In this document: one piece after another, positions 41,891 through 50,211 of the stretch
Numbering within the stretch: the first letter of the stretch is position 1
Layout: each line of letters opens with the position of its first letter
NCBI RefSeq assembly: GCF_011038655.2
Contig: NZ_CP064954.1
Span: 124,001-188,000 of the forward strand
Length of the DNA stretch: 64,000 nt
Direction: 5' to 3'
Source: Corynebacterium lizhenjunii
GTDB taxonomy: Bacteria > Actinomycetota > Actinomycetes > Mycobacteriales > Mycobacteriaceae
Translations under genes and position numbers: made by a program
The notes under the pieces: generated by a model
Told to the model about the DNA's origin: nothing
The model's input: only the letters and a program-made list of their open reading frames with translations
The model's database searches: none

Positions 41891-44629
41891 GTGGCTCTAT
41901 ACCGGAAGTACCGTCCAGCAAGTTTCGCCGAGGTCGTTGGCCAAGAACAGGTCACGGCCCCTTTGTCGGCTGCCCTTGATGCAGGGCGTATTAACCATGC
42001 TTACTTGTTTTCGGGTCCACGCGGTTGCGGTAAGACGTCTTCCGCGCGCATTATGGCGCGCTCGCTTAATTGCGCGCAGGGGCCTACGTCGCGCCCGTGC
42101 GGGGAGTGCGACTCGTGTGTGTCGTTGGCCCCGGGTGGACCGGGCAATCTGGATGTGACGGAGCTAGACGCTGCTTCCCACAACGGTGTGGAGGATATGC
42201 GTGAGTTGCGGGATCGCGCGTATTACGCCCCGGCGGATTCGCGCTACCGTATCTTTATTATTGATGAGGCCCACATGATCACTCCGCAGGGTTTCAATGC
42301 CCTGCTGAAGGTGGTGGAGGAGCCCCCGGCGCACCTGATCTTCATCTTCGCCACCACGGAGCCGGAGAAGATGTTGCCCACCATTCGTTCGCGTACTCAC
42401 AATTATCCTTTCCGGCTGCTGACCCCGTCTGCGATGAAGGGCCTGCTGGAGCGCACCGTGGCCGCGGAGAATATGCATGTGGAGGACCTGGCGTATCCCA
42501 TGATCATCCAGGCCGGTGGCGGTTCCCCGCGCGATACGCTGTCCATCCTGGATCAGTTGCTCTCCGGTACTGGCCCGGAGGGCTTGTCTTATGAGATGAC
42601 GCGGCAGCTGCTGGGCGTTACGGATATTACCGTGATCGACGGTGCCATTGCGGCCCTGGCTAATAATGACAAGGCCGCGCTCTTCCAGCTCATTGATACC
42701 GTAATGGAGGCTGGCCACGAGCCGCGTCGCTTCGCCATTGATTTGCTGGGGCGCTTGCGGGATCTGTTGGTGTTGCAGGCTGTCCCGGACGCTGTCGAGG
42801 CCGGGCTGGTGGTCACCCCTGCCGATCGCGTGGAGCACCTCCAGGCCGAGGCCGCCAGTTTCCAGCCCGCGCAGCTTGCGCACGTGGCCGCTACCGTTAA
42901 TGAGGAGATGGCCAACCTGCGTGGCGCTACGTCGCCGCGTTTGCTGTTGGAGATTCTGGCCGCCCGCCTGTTGGCCGCGCCCGCTTCCACCCCGGCGCCC
43001 GCCTCCGGTGCGCCGTCCCCCGCCCAGTCCGCCGCGGCTGCCGCAGCCCAGTCTTCTGGCTCGTCTGTGGTCAGCTCCGGCGCGGAGTTGCTGGCAGCCC
43101 GCCGGGCGCGCACCCAGGCTAAGTCTGCCGATGCCCCCAGTCCCGCACCGTCCCAGACCCCACCGCCGCAAACTCAAACGCAGCAGGCGCCGCAGCAACA
43201 ACCGCAGCAGCAACCCCAGCAGCAGGAAAAACCCGCGCCACCGGTGGAGCCAGCGGCGGAGTCCGAGCCCCAGCGCCAGCCGCAACCCCAGCAGCAGGCG
43301 GAGCCTGAGCCCCAGCCGGATCCGGAACCGCAGGGCAAGCCGGCGGACGGCGAGGTCCTGGAGACCATCCGTTCGCAGTGGGCGCAGCTGCGCTCCGAGG
43401 TTGGCCAGCGCAACAAGGTCGCTGAGATCATGCTTACTGAGGCCCGCGTCCTCGGCATTCGCGAAGGCACCGTTGTGCTGGGGCACACCACAGGGGCGTT
43501 GGCGCAGCGTATTAATGCTGAGTCGAATAACCGCGACATTGTGGCAGTTCTGGAGCAGCGGGTGCGTCCAGGGTTGAAGGTGGAGTGCATTATCGGCTCC
43601 ACGCCCGAGGCCGCGGGCCTGCCACCTTTGGCGCCACCGCCGCAGGCGTGGAACCCGAACTCGCCAGCTCGTGAGTCCGCCCCGGCTGCCGCCGACAAGG
43701 AGCCTGAGAGTCCTAACCAGCAGCAGATCGCCCAGCCACAGGACACTCCTGCGCAGAATCCGCAGGAGCAGAATCAGCAGTCGCAGGGTTCCCCAGTGCA
43801 AGAGCCCCAGCCGCAGAACAACGGATGGGGAGCACCGCGGGCTATCGGCACGGAGACGGCCTCGCCAGCGCCTGACAATGACGCGCCCGCAGAGTCCGCG
43901 GTCGAGGCTCAGCCAGAGCCTATGAAACAGCCGCAGCCAGAACCACAGCCTGTGCCTGCGTCAGCGGCTGCGCTAGCCTCTGAGCCAGCGCACCGGTCGC
44001 AGTCTGAGGGCGAGCAGGGAGGGTGGCGCGAGCGCATCGCGCGTGCAGCCCAGGTCAGCGCAGAGGCCGAGGAGGAGTGGCAGCGCCACACGCCGTCTTT
44101 TAGCAACGGCGTGCCGTTGCCGCCAGAGCCTGCCCCGGAAGAAGACAGCGCCCCGCCGGAGGACGTCTACGCCGCAGCGGAGCCAGCGCCCGCGCCTGCG
44201 GACTCGTGGTCGCAGCAGCCGGCACCGCAATCGGCTGTCGCGCAAACACCCGCCCCGCAGCCCGACCCGCAATCAGCGGCCCCACTGAAGGAACAGTCCC
44301 AGTCCGAACCGACCGCCCGGCCGGAGCAGGCGCAGTCGGCACAGGCTGCGGGGCCAACGCAGAGGCAGTCGGCACCGGATCCGGATTCACAACCAGCGCA
44401 GCAGTACAGTGCACGGGAACGCCTGGCCCGAGCACAGGCCGCGGCGGAGGAGAAGGAAAGGGTGCGGGAGGGGGCATCGGCAGACTCTGTAGTCGATGCC
44501 AGCGCGCGGGACGAAGAAGAACGCATGATGGCAGCCGAGGCCCAAATAGTCGGCGAACGGGACCACCGCACCGCCACCGAAATGGCTGTGGACTTGCTCA
44601 AGCAGGAGCTCGGCGCGCGACTGGTGTAA
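41891..44629 (+). CDS. dnaX: DNA polymerase III subunits gamma/tau
   Basis: Clamp-loader ATPase. Residues 1-360: AAA+ module with MALYRKYRPASFAEVVGQE, Walker A GPRGCGKTSSARI, a zinc finger (C-x8-C-x2-C-x2-C in NCAQGPTSRPCGECDSC), Walker B IFIIDEAHMIT and sensor region FIFATTEPEKMLPTIRSR. A very long Pro/Gln/Ala-rich region follows from about 375 onward, with a folded island near residues 490-580 (ETIRSQWAQLRSEVGQRNKV). At 912 residues it is long for the family. GTG start without a clear ribosome-binding site. Two motif copies (43126, 44471) fall in the low-complexity part. Confidence 0.93.
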   Translation: MALYRKYRPASFAEVVGQEQVTAPLSAALDAGRINHAYLFSGPRGCGKTSSARIMARSLNCAQGPTSRPCGECDSCVSLAPGGPGNLDVTELDAASHNGVEDMRELRDRAYYAPADSRYRIFIIDEAHMITPQGFNALLKVVEEPPAHLIFIFATTEPEKMLPTIRSRTHNYPFRLLTPSAMKGLLERTVAAENMHVEDLAYPMIIQAGGGSPRDTLSILDQLLSGTGPEGLSYEMTRQLLGVTDITVIDGAIAALANNDKAALFQLIDTVMEAGHEPRRFAIDLLGRLRDLLVLQAVPDAVEAGLVVTPADRVEHLQAEAASFQPAQLAHVAATVNEEMANLRGATSPRLLLEILAARLLAAPASTPAPASGAPSPAQSAAAAAAQSSGSSVVSSGAELLAARRARTQAKSADAPSPAPSQTPPPQTQTQQAPQQQPQQQPQQQEKPAPPVEPAAESEPQRQPQPQQQAEPEPQPDPEPQGKPADGEVLETIRSQWAQLRSEVGQRNKVAEIMLTEARVLGIREGTVVLGHTTGALAQRINAESNNRDIVAVLEQRVRPGLKVECIIGSTPEAAGLPPLAPPPQAWNPNSPARESAPAAADKEPESPNQQQIAQPQDTPAQNPQEQNQQSQGSPVQEPQPQNNGWGAPRAIGTETASPAPDNDAPAESAVEAQPEPMKQPQPEPQPVPASAAALASEPAHRSQSEGEQGGWRERIARAAQVSAEAEEEWQRHTPSFSNGVPLPPEPAPEEDSAPPEDVYAAAEPAPAPADSWSQQPAPQSAVAQTPAPQPDPQSAAPLKEQSQSEPTARPEQAQSAQAAGPTQRQSAPDPDSQPAQQYSARERLARAQAAAEEKERVREGASADSVVDASARDEEERMMAAEAQIVGERDHRTATEMAVDLLKQELGARLV

Positions 44630-44676
44630 AACGCTACACTGGGACACCGAGCCAAAATAATGAAAGGTTATTGAAT

Positions 44677-45060
44677 ATGACTACCCCGGATCCGCAGCAG
44701 CAGGCCCTCGACATGAACGAGCTGATCGCGCAGGCTTCCCGCGTGCAGGCAGAACTGGCCCGCGCGCAGGAAGAAATCCTCAACACCAAGGTCACCGGCA
44801 CCGCCGGAAATGGCCTGGTCAAGGTCACCATGACCGGCGGCGCAGAGCTGGAAGAGCTGGAGATTGACCCCTCTGTTGTTGACCCCAATGACGTGGACAC
44901 GCTGCGCGACCTGATCATCGGTGCCTACAAGGAAGCCCACGCAGCTGCCGCCCAGCTGGCGCAGGACAAGATTGGTCCGCTGTCCCAGGGCATGGGCCAG
45001 TCCCAGCAGGACTATGACGGCCCTTCGTTTAGCGACGTTTTCCGTGGCGCACAGCAGTAG
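44677..45060 (+). CDS. ybaB: YbaB/EbfC nucleoid-associated protein
   Basis: Small DNA-binding protein of 127 residues with the YbaB pattern: helix LIAQASRVQAELARAQEEIL, beta segment VTGTAGNGLVKVTMTGGAELEELEIDPSVVDPNDV, and helix LRDLIIGAYKEAHAAAAQL. The usual dnaX-ybaB-recR order supports the call. TGAAAGG lies upstream of the ATG. Confidence 0.93.
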   Translation: MTTPDPQQQALDMNELIAQASRVQAELARAQEEILNTKVTGTAGNGLVKVTMTGGAELEELEIDPSVVDPNDVDTLRDLIIGAYKEAHAAAAQLAQDKIGPLSQGMGQSQQDYDGPSFSDVFRGAQQ

Positions 45061-45085
45061 CGCGCGGGCCGTGGCCTAGAATCGC

Positions 45086-45110
45086 AGACCGTGGTTGTCC
45101 ACGGTCTTTT
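45086..45110 (+). terminator. Rho-independent terminator between ybaB and recR
   Basis: Nine-bp stem AGACCGTGG/CCACGGTCT with TTGT loop followed by TTT, suggesting recR also has its own promoter. Confidence 0.85.
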
Positions 45111-45186
45111 CTATTGTTTTATTTCGGCGTTGATGTGCCGTTGACGTGGCGTCGCTGTGGTGCTGAGTGTGTGAAGGAGCTAATGC

Positions 45187-45843
45187 GTGTTTGAAGGCCC
45201 ATTGCAAGACCTCATTGATGAGTTCTCTCGCCTGCCCGGCATAGGGCCCAAATCCGCGCAACGCATCTCTTTCCACCTGCTGCGCACGGACCCGGAGGAC
45301 ATCACTCGCTTGCAAGAAGCGCTGGGGGCCGTGCGCGATGGGGTGAGCTTTTGCCGGATCTGCTGCAACATCTCCCGCGAAGATGTCTGCCGGATCTGCA
45401 TTAATTCGCAGCGCGACGCCACCACAATCTGTGTGGTGGAAGAGCCCAAAGACATTCAGGTTATAGAGCGAACCGGGGAATACAGCGGGCGCTATCACGT
45501 GCTGGGCGGCGCGCTGGACCCGCTGGCCAATGTTGGGCCGAAGGACTTGAACATCTCCCAGCTGCTGCAACGCATAGCCGGGGTTCTGCCGGACCGGGAG
45601 CTGGCGGACTCCACGGAGCAGGAACCGCTGTACGATGCCACCCCCGAAATCTCTGAGGTCATCCTCGCCACCGACCCCAACACCGAAGGCGAAGCCACCG
45701 CCGCCTATCTGGTGCGGCTGCTGCGTGACTTTCCGGACCTGACCATCACCCGCCTGGCCTCCGGCATGCCGCTGGGCGGCGACTTGGAGTTCGTGGACGA
45801 GCTCACGCTCTCGCGCGCCTTGTCCGGGCGGCAGTTGGTCTAG
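45187..45843 (+). CDS. recR: Recombination protein RecR
   Basis: RecFOR-pathway repair protein of 218 residues. Helix-hairpin-helix [17 protein letters not shown] (about 16-32), C4 zinc finger [16 protein letters not shown] (about 56-71) and Toprim domain with [10 protein letters not shown] and [18 protein letters not shown] start with GAAGGAGC upstream. Last core gene before the insertion at 45.9-49.4 kb. Confidence 0.95.
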   Translation: MFEGPLQDLIDEFSRLPGIGPKSAQRISFHLLRTDPEDITRLQEALGAVRDGVSFCRICCNISREDVCRICINSQRDATTICVVEEPKDIQVIERTGEYSGRYHVLGGALDPLANVGPKDLNISQLLQRIAGVLPDRELADSTEQEPLYDATPEISEVILATDPNTEGEATAAYLVRLLRDFPDLTITRLASGMPLGGDLEFVDELTLSRALSGRQLV

Positions 45844-45984
45844 GCGGTAGCTGGTGTAGGGGTTAGCTGGCTGCAGGTGTCTGCTGGGGTAGGTGTTGTC
45901 CTGGGTCGGGATTAGGAATGCCGCGGCCTGCAAAGGGATAATGTGCGTAACCCTATCCGAAAGTCGAGGAGCAAAGGCAGAGCA

Positions 45985-46254
45985 ATGTCACCACATTTCC
46001 TAGCAGCGCTTTTCTCCATTGGGTCGATCATATTTTTGATCGCAGGTTGGAATGGCATATACAACCTAGATCAATTTGCAGTCGACGCGGAGACTATGAG
46101 CGGGTCTAATTTTGTCTACTAGCATACCCACCGAGCGCTCGAGTACCTATCAATTTCAGGAGGACTCTTGGTTACTTCGATATTGATTAACTTGGTCGGT
46201 GTATATCAGGACAAGCGCGAACTGGAAGCGGAAACTAGGAACGCTGGAGACTAG
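45985..46254 (+). pseudogene. Small two-helix membrane protein interrupted by TAG
   Basis: The frame reads MSPHFLAALFSIGSIIFLIAG ... NFVY, then TAG at 46120-46122, then in the same frame HTHRALEYLSISGGLLVTSILINLVGVYQ ... NAGD and a stop at 46252-46254. Together it would be an 89-residue protein with two membrane helices and charged tail. Either a nonsense mutation or two short peptides; AGGAGG before a TTG at 46170 could restart translation. Confidence 0.5.
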
Positions 46255-46301
46255 GTGGCGAGGCGTTTACACGCCTACGCGCCTGCGAGCCGGGCGCCTA
46301 C

Positions 46302-46420
46302 GTGCCTAGGTGCCCAGGCGCTCAGCGCGCAGGCGGTCGACTGCCGGCAGGTCCAGGGGCTCGAGGTCTTGCAAGCGGATGCCCATGGCTTGCGCCAGCA
46401 GCAGGTCAGCGAGCTGGGGT
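46302..46420 (-). pseudogene. Duplicated 3' end of gatD
   Basis: 119 bp matching 49458-49576 (the 3' end of gatD) with about 15 mismatches. On the minus strand it still encodes a GatD-like C terminus (LQDLEPLDLPAVDRLRAERL then GT and stop). No upstream part of gatD is present. It forms a direct repeat bounding a 3-kb insertion. Confidence 0.85.
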
Positions 46421-46553
46421 TGGGCGCCTGACTTGGCCCCTCAGGGTGTGATTAACTTAACCCTTGACGCCTAGGCCTGCAGTTTTGGTCCTGAGAGGCC
46501 GGGTTTTCCGCACTAAGGGGGTAGGGGACGGGGTTGGTTGTAATGTGGTTTTT

Positions 46554-46853
46554 GTGAGCCCGTATATTCGTACCGTTACCACCGCCTCAGGTGCTACTGC
46601 TGTGTAGATGGTGTTAGGGGAACGAGCAGGTAAAAAGGCGATGAAGCATATCGCCTCAGCCCACGGTGACTATGAGTTTGTTGGTGTAGGTGTTAGCTGG
46701 CTGTAGGCGTCAGCCGGAGTATCGCTAAAGTGCCTGGTGCGAACACTGAAGAATTACCGCTCATTCACCCTCAACGTTGGCGGCCTGACCGTCTATGCCC
46801 ACGCCCCACTACCCGCCGATATCAGCGAGCTCATCGCAAAGCTCAAAGTCTGA
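46554..46853 (+). pseudogene. Decayed IS1634-like transposase fragment
   Basis: N-terminal codons (SPYIRTVTTASGATAV, in-frame TAG, then MKHIASAHG) and C-terminal codons (LVRTLKNYRSFTLNV ... TVYAHAPLPADISELIAKL) align with the intact transposase at 22201-23733; about 400 codons in the middle are gone. At the junction is a roughly 40-bp segment that also occurs at 45851-45890 after recR. A right-end inverted repeat relic (CGACCTTACTCAG) lies at 46860-46872. Confidence 0.85.
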
Positions 46854-46996
46854 CTAAATCGACCTTACTCAGTTCTAGAGAGAAGCATGGAGTGCTAAGA
46901 AGTGGGCAGTGTCACGCTCTGTCGCACTAGCATCAATTAGTTGTGCCTGATAGGTTTTCCTTGACGAGCAAAAACTTGGAAGGTGAGGTTCGGTTC

Positions 46997-48187
46997 ATGG
47001 ATAGGTCAAATTACTTGAACGTGAAACTGTCTGAGGAGTTTTTCCATATCTCATACACTCCTACAAACTGGATGACTGTTCCGGAAAAGTGTCTTGAGGC
47101 TATGGAAAGCTGGGAGCCTATTGCGTCGGAGACGCTGCCAGAGTTTGACTTTAAGAAATTCGTAGATCAGTACTCGAACCATGCGGCGGTCCTTGAAGAT
47201 TTGCGCGGGGCCCTGGGGAGCGGAATAGTGGAAGATATTATTCTTATACTGGAGCACGAGGAATTTCTGAAGGGGCCAAAGGGCAATTTACTTCACGATG
47301 GATTTACTAACCGCCGCAAGATTGAAATAGCCGTGGAGCAAGGTGTTGCGATTGAGGTGGTAATTCCCTCATTTGCTGGAAGGCCGCACAATCCGGCCGC
47401 GCATCGACGGGTATCTCCTGATTTGGGAGAAGTCTATGCACTATTGCGTCTATGGGATATTTCACGTGCAGTCCAGTCTGTTTACGTGCCGGGCATCAAA
47501 TTCACATTAATTCTGGATGGTAAAATCTACCGGCCGTTTTATGGGTATTCACATGACGAGGCGGTTCCTTATCAGAGGAATCTAGATAAGCAAATTGAGA
47601 AGCTTGGTGCTGCCGGGTTCCTTAGGACTGTTGATATGTGGGATCTTTATGAAGCGCGCCGCACGGACGTTGATTCAATAGAAGGCGAGGTTCGTGAGTA
47701 TGTAACCAGGCAGTGGAACGATGCGGATCTTCCTGCGAGAAAGGAGCTCATTGCGGCACTTAGGCAGGGGGTTGAGACAACCCCGATCACCGTCGCGTTA
47801 ATTGAAATGTATAAGAGTGGGTCTTATCGGCAGGTGGACCTCAAAGAGTTCTTTGATCGCGCAGAGCAATGTACTTTGGCCCGCGCGGAGCACGCGGCAT
47901 ATGAGTATACTGTCCTTTTGACCGTCATGCGGCGTTTAGAGCTGGTTCAACGTGCATTTCCTCATGCTATTCGTGGTACTGTTCATCCTAAACCTGACCA
48001 GTATTCTCCGATAATGCGCAGTGCAGATACTGTCGTTTCGCCGTGGCATGGGACAGCAATTCTTCGCTTGGATGGCGAGATTGTCACGGAATATGAGGCA
48101 ATAATATTCCAGGAGCCGAGCCGCTATAAGGCATGGTTTATTGACGGCGATGAAGCTCCATTCTTTTATGAGGAAATTGCTGGATAG
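46997..48187 (+). CDS. Isocyanide synthase-like protein (DIT1/PvcA family)
   Basis: A 396-residue protein. DIT1/PvcA (isonitrile synthase) features: AVEQGVAIEVVIPSFAGRPHNP (the family's LPxFPxKSPN position), DLGEVYALLRLWDI, a Y-x-PG-x-K/R-x-T-L-I-x-DG stretch (YVPGIKFTLILDGKIYRPF), and at the C terminus IRGTVHPKPDQYSP followed by VVSPWHGTAILRLDG (H-x-K and P-W-H-G). Such enzymes convert an amino acid plus ribulose-5-phosphate into an isocyanide. ATG 46997 was chosen (GAGG 8 bp upstream) over GTG 46943. It is AT-richer than neighbours. The MFS gene follows with a 1-bp overlap. Confidence 0.8.
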   Translation: MDRSNYLNVKLSEEFFHISYTPTNWMTVPEKCLEAMESWEPIASETLPEFDFKKFVDQYSNHAAVLEDLRGALGSGIVEDIILILEHEEFLKGPKGNLLHDGFTNRRKIEIAVEQGVAIEVVIPSFAGRPHNPAAHRRVSPDLGEVYALLRLWDISRAVQSVYVPGIKFTLILDGKIYRPFYGYSHDEAVPYQRNLDKQIEKLGAAGFLRTVDMWDLYEARRTDVDSIEGEVREYVTRQWNDADLPARKELIAALRQGVETTPITVALIEMYKSGSYRQVDLKEFFDRAEQCTLARAEHAAYEYTVLLTVMRRLELVQRAFPHAIRGTVHPKPDQYSPIMRSADTVVSPWHGTAILRLDGEIVTEYEAIIFQEPSRYKAWFIDGDEAPFFYEEIAG

Positions 48188-49425
48188 TGGTTGAAGAGCG
48201 TGTAGGCCCTGTGAGATATGTAGTGGGGAGAATTTGGCCAATAGTCATTACTCAGGCGTGCGTAGCAACTGGCGTTGGTCTTAATCTAACTGTTGCATCA
48301 CTGGCAACGGTGCAAGTTACTGGAGACGAGCGATTTGGCGGGTTAGCGCAAACCTGCACAATCATAGGAGCTATGGTCCTTACGATTGTTGCAACCCAAA
48401 TTGCCGCGCGGTGGGGCCGGATTATCAGCCTGCGTTTTACCATCATATTTGCCATTGCAGGGTCAGTTGTTTGTGCTTTAGCGGTAGGGCTAGGTAACCG
48501 TGGAGAAATCCTGTTGTTTCTAGGCTTATTCTTGCTTGGAGGCGGCACGGTAAGTGCTCTGAGTGCGAGATTTGCGGCTGTAGACAAGCTTGGGTCAGGA
48601 AACGATAGTACAGCCGCAGCAGCGATCGCCGTGGTACTCATGGGCTCCGCCATCGGTTCGGCTGTCGGACCCAATCTTTACGGTCTTTTCGCGGAGTGGG
48701 ATCCCCAGTGGCTTACGCCCATGCAGATGGCATTCGCGGGCTCAGCCGTCTTGTTCATGTTGGCTCTGGCACCTCTTGTTGCGGAGCGGCGCCGCAGCTA
48801 TATGCCCGTCGGCTACAGGGGGCGTTCCTCTCTGAAGAAGGTACGAGTGCAGTGGAATCGAAACGTCATCACTGTATTCCTGGTGGCAGCATTCAATCAT
48901 TCTGCGATGATTGCGTTGATGACCATGGCGCCGCTGCATACTGATCATCTTTTTGGCCCGGCGGGGTCGGGTTTGGTCATGACAGCACATTTGCTGGGGA
49001 TGTATGCATTCGGAATCTGGGTTAGCAAGGCTCTCAGTAAAATCGGACCTCAGGCGACGTTATTGCTCGGGGCAGTTATTCTTGTTGGATCTGCGGCTGC
49101 TTTGATTGTCCTCCATCACTTACTTATCTTCTTCATTCTGGGCCTTTTCGGGGTAGGTTTGGCCTGGTCTATAGGAATGATTACAACGTCGTCACTTGTA
49201 TCTAGGGTGTCAGATGTCGACCAGCGGGTCGCACTCCAGGGTGGCCTAGATTTTGCTATCAATGTTGCTGCGGGGATAAGTTCTCTCAGTGCTGGCTTGA
49301 TAGTAGCCGCTGTGGGTTATCCCGTCCTGGCCGCAATCGTTTTGGTGACTGCCTGCAGCTTGATACTTCTTTTTGCATTGGTTCCCGGACCGCCCGGCGT
49401 TGCCTCTGATGGCTGGGAGAAATAG
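48187..49425 (+). CDS. MFS transporter coupled to isocyanide synthase
   Basis: A 412-residue, roughly 12-helix major facilitator protein (VGRIWPIVITQACVATGVGLNL ...). The motif-A loop near AARWGRIISLRF and a central basic loop (RRRSYMPVGYRGRSSLKKVRVQW) split the two halves. Its GTG overlaps the synthase TAG, so translation is coupled. Likely exports the isocyanide product or its metal-bound form; this rests only on the pairing. Confidence 0.85.
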   Translation: MVEERVGPVRYVVGRIWPIVITQACVATGVGLNLTVASLATVQVTGDERFGGLAQTCTIIGAMVLTIVATQIAARWGRIISLRFTIIFAIAGSVVCALAVGLGNRGEILLFLGLFLLGGGTVSALSARFAAVDKLGSGNDSTAAAAIAVVLMGSAIGSAVGPNLYGLFAEWDPQWLTPMQMAFAGSAVLFMLALAPLVAERRRSYMPVGYRGRSSLKKVRVQWNRNVITVFLVAAFNHSAMIALMTMAPLHTDHLFGPAGSGLVMTAHLLGMYAFGIWVSKALSKIGPQATLLLGAVILVGSAAALIVLHHLLIFFILGLFGVGLAWSIGMITTSSLVSRVSDVDQRVALQGGLDFAINVAAGISSLSAGLIVAAVGYPVLAAIVLVTACSLILLFALVPGPPGVASDGWEK

Positions 49426-49461
49426 AGAACCAGAAGCTCGGGGCCGACGGTGCTGGCACGC

Positions 49462-50211
49462 CTAGACGCTCAGGCGCTCAGCGCGTAGGCGGTCGACTGC
49501 GGGCAGGTTCAGGGGCTCGAGGTCCTGCAAGCGGACGCCCATGGCCTGCGCCAGGAGGAGGTCGGCGAGCTGGGGATTGCGGGCCAAGGCCGGGCCGTGC
49601 ATGTAGGTGGCAATGACGCTGCCCTGGGTGGCGCCCTCGGCGGTGCGCTGGGAGGGGGCATCGTCAAGGTCAAGCGTGGCGGCGGAGTCAGCGTTGCCCA
49701 CGCCGCGGGTCACGCGGCCCAGGGGCTGGGCACCAGGGCCCAAAATGGTGGCGCCTTGGTGGTTCTCAAAACCGGTCAGGGGCTCGGTGAGCTCCGCCGT
49801 GATGCCCGCACCGGTGGGAGTGGAGGCAACCTCACCGATGGCACGCTGCTCCAGTGCCACGGTGGTGGCATCCAGCAAGCCCACGCCGTCAACCACACGG
49901 CCAGATGCGCGGAAAGACTCACCCAACACCTGCAGGCCGGCGCAAATGGCAAAAATAGGCCGGCCAGCGTGGGCGGCGCGGGTTAGCCCGCCGTCCGCAA
50001 TCAAGTGCTCCGCAGCCAGGATCTGGGCAGTGTCCTCGCCACCGCCCAAGGTGTAGACGTCTAGGGTCTCCGGGACGGCCTCGCCCAACTTGATGGCATG
50101 GATCTGTGCATCGATGCCGCGCAGGCGGGCGCGTTGGCGCAGGACCAGGGCGTTGCCGTCGTCGCCGTAGGTCCCCAGCACATCGGGGAGAATCAGGCCG
50201 ATATTAAGCAT
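49462..50211 (-). CDS. gatD: Lipid II isoglutaminyl synthase, glutaminase subunit GatD
   Basis: Class I glutamine amidotransferase (CobQ/GATase-1 type) that supplies ammonia to MurT for amidation of D-Glu in lipid II. The 249-residue protein has the nucleophile Cys in PIFAICAGLQVLGESF (about residue 94), ENHQGATILG and the His in ATYMHGPALARNP. It overlaps murT by 8 bp. Its last 115 bp are duplicated at 46302-46420, indicating recombination at its 3' end. Confidence 0.93.
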   Translation of the reverse strand: MLNIGLILPDVLGTYGDDGNALVLRQRARLRGIDAQIHAIKLGEAVPETLDVYTLGGGEDTAQILAAEHLIADGGLTRAAHAGRPIFAICAGLQVLGESFRASGRVVDGVGLLDATTVALEQRAIGEVASTPTGAGITAELTEPLTGFENHQGATILGPGAQPLGRVTRGVGNADSAATLDLDDAPSQRTAEGATQGSVIATYMHGPALARNPQLADLLLAQAMGVRLQDLEPLNLPAVDRLRAERLSV

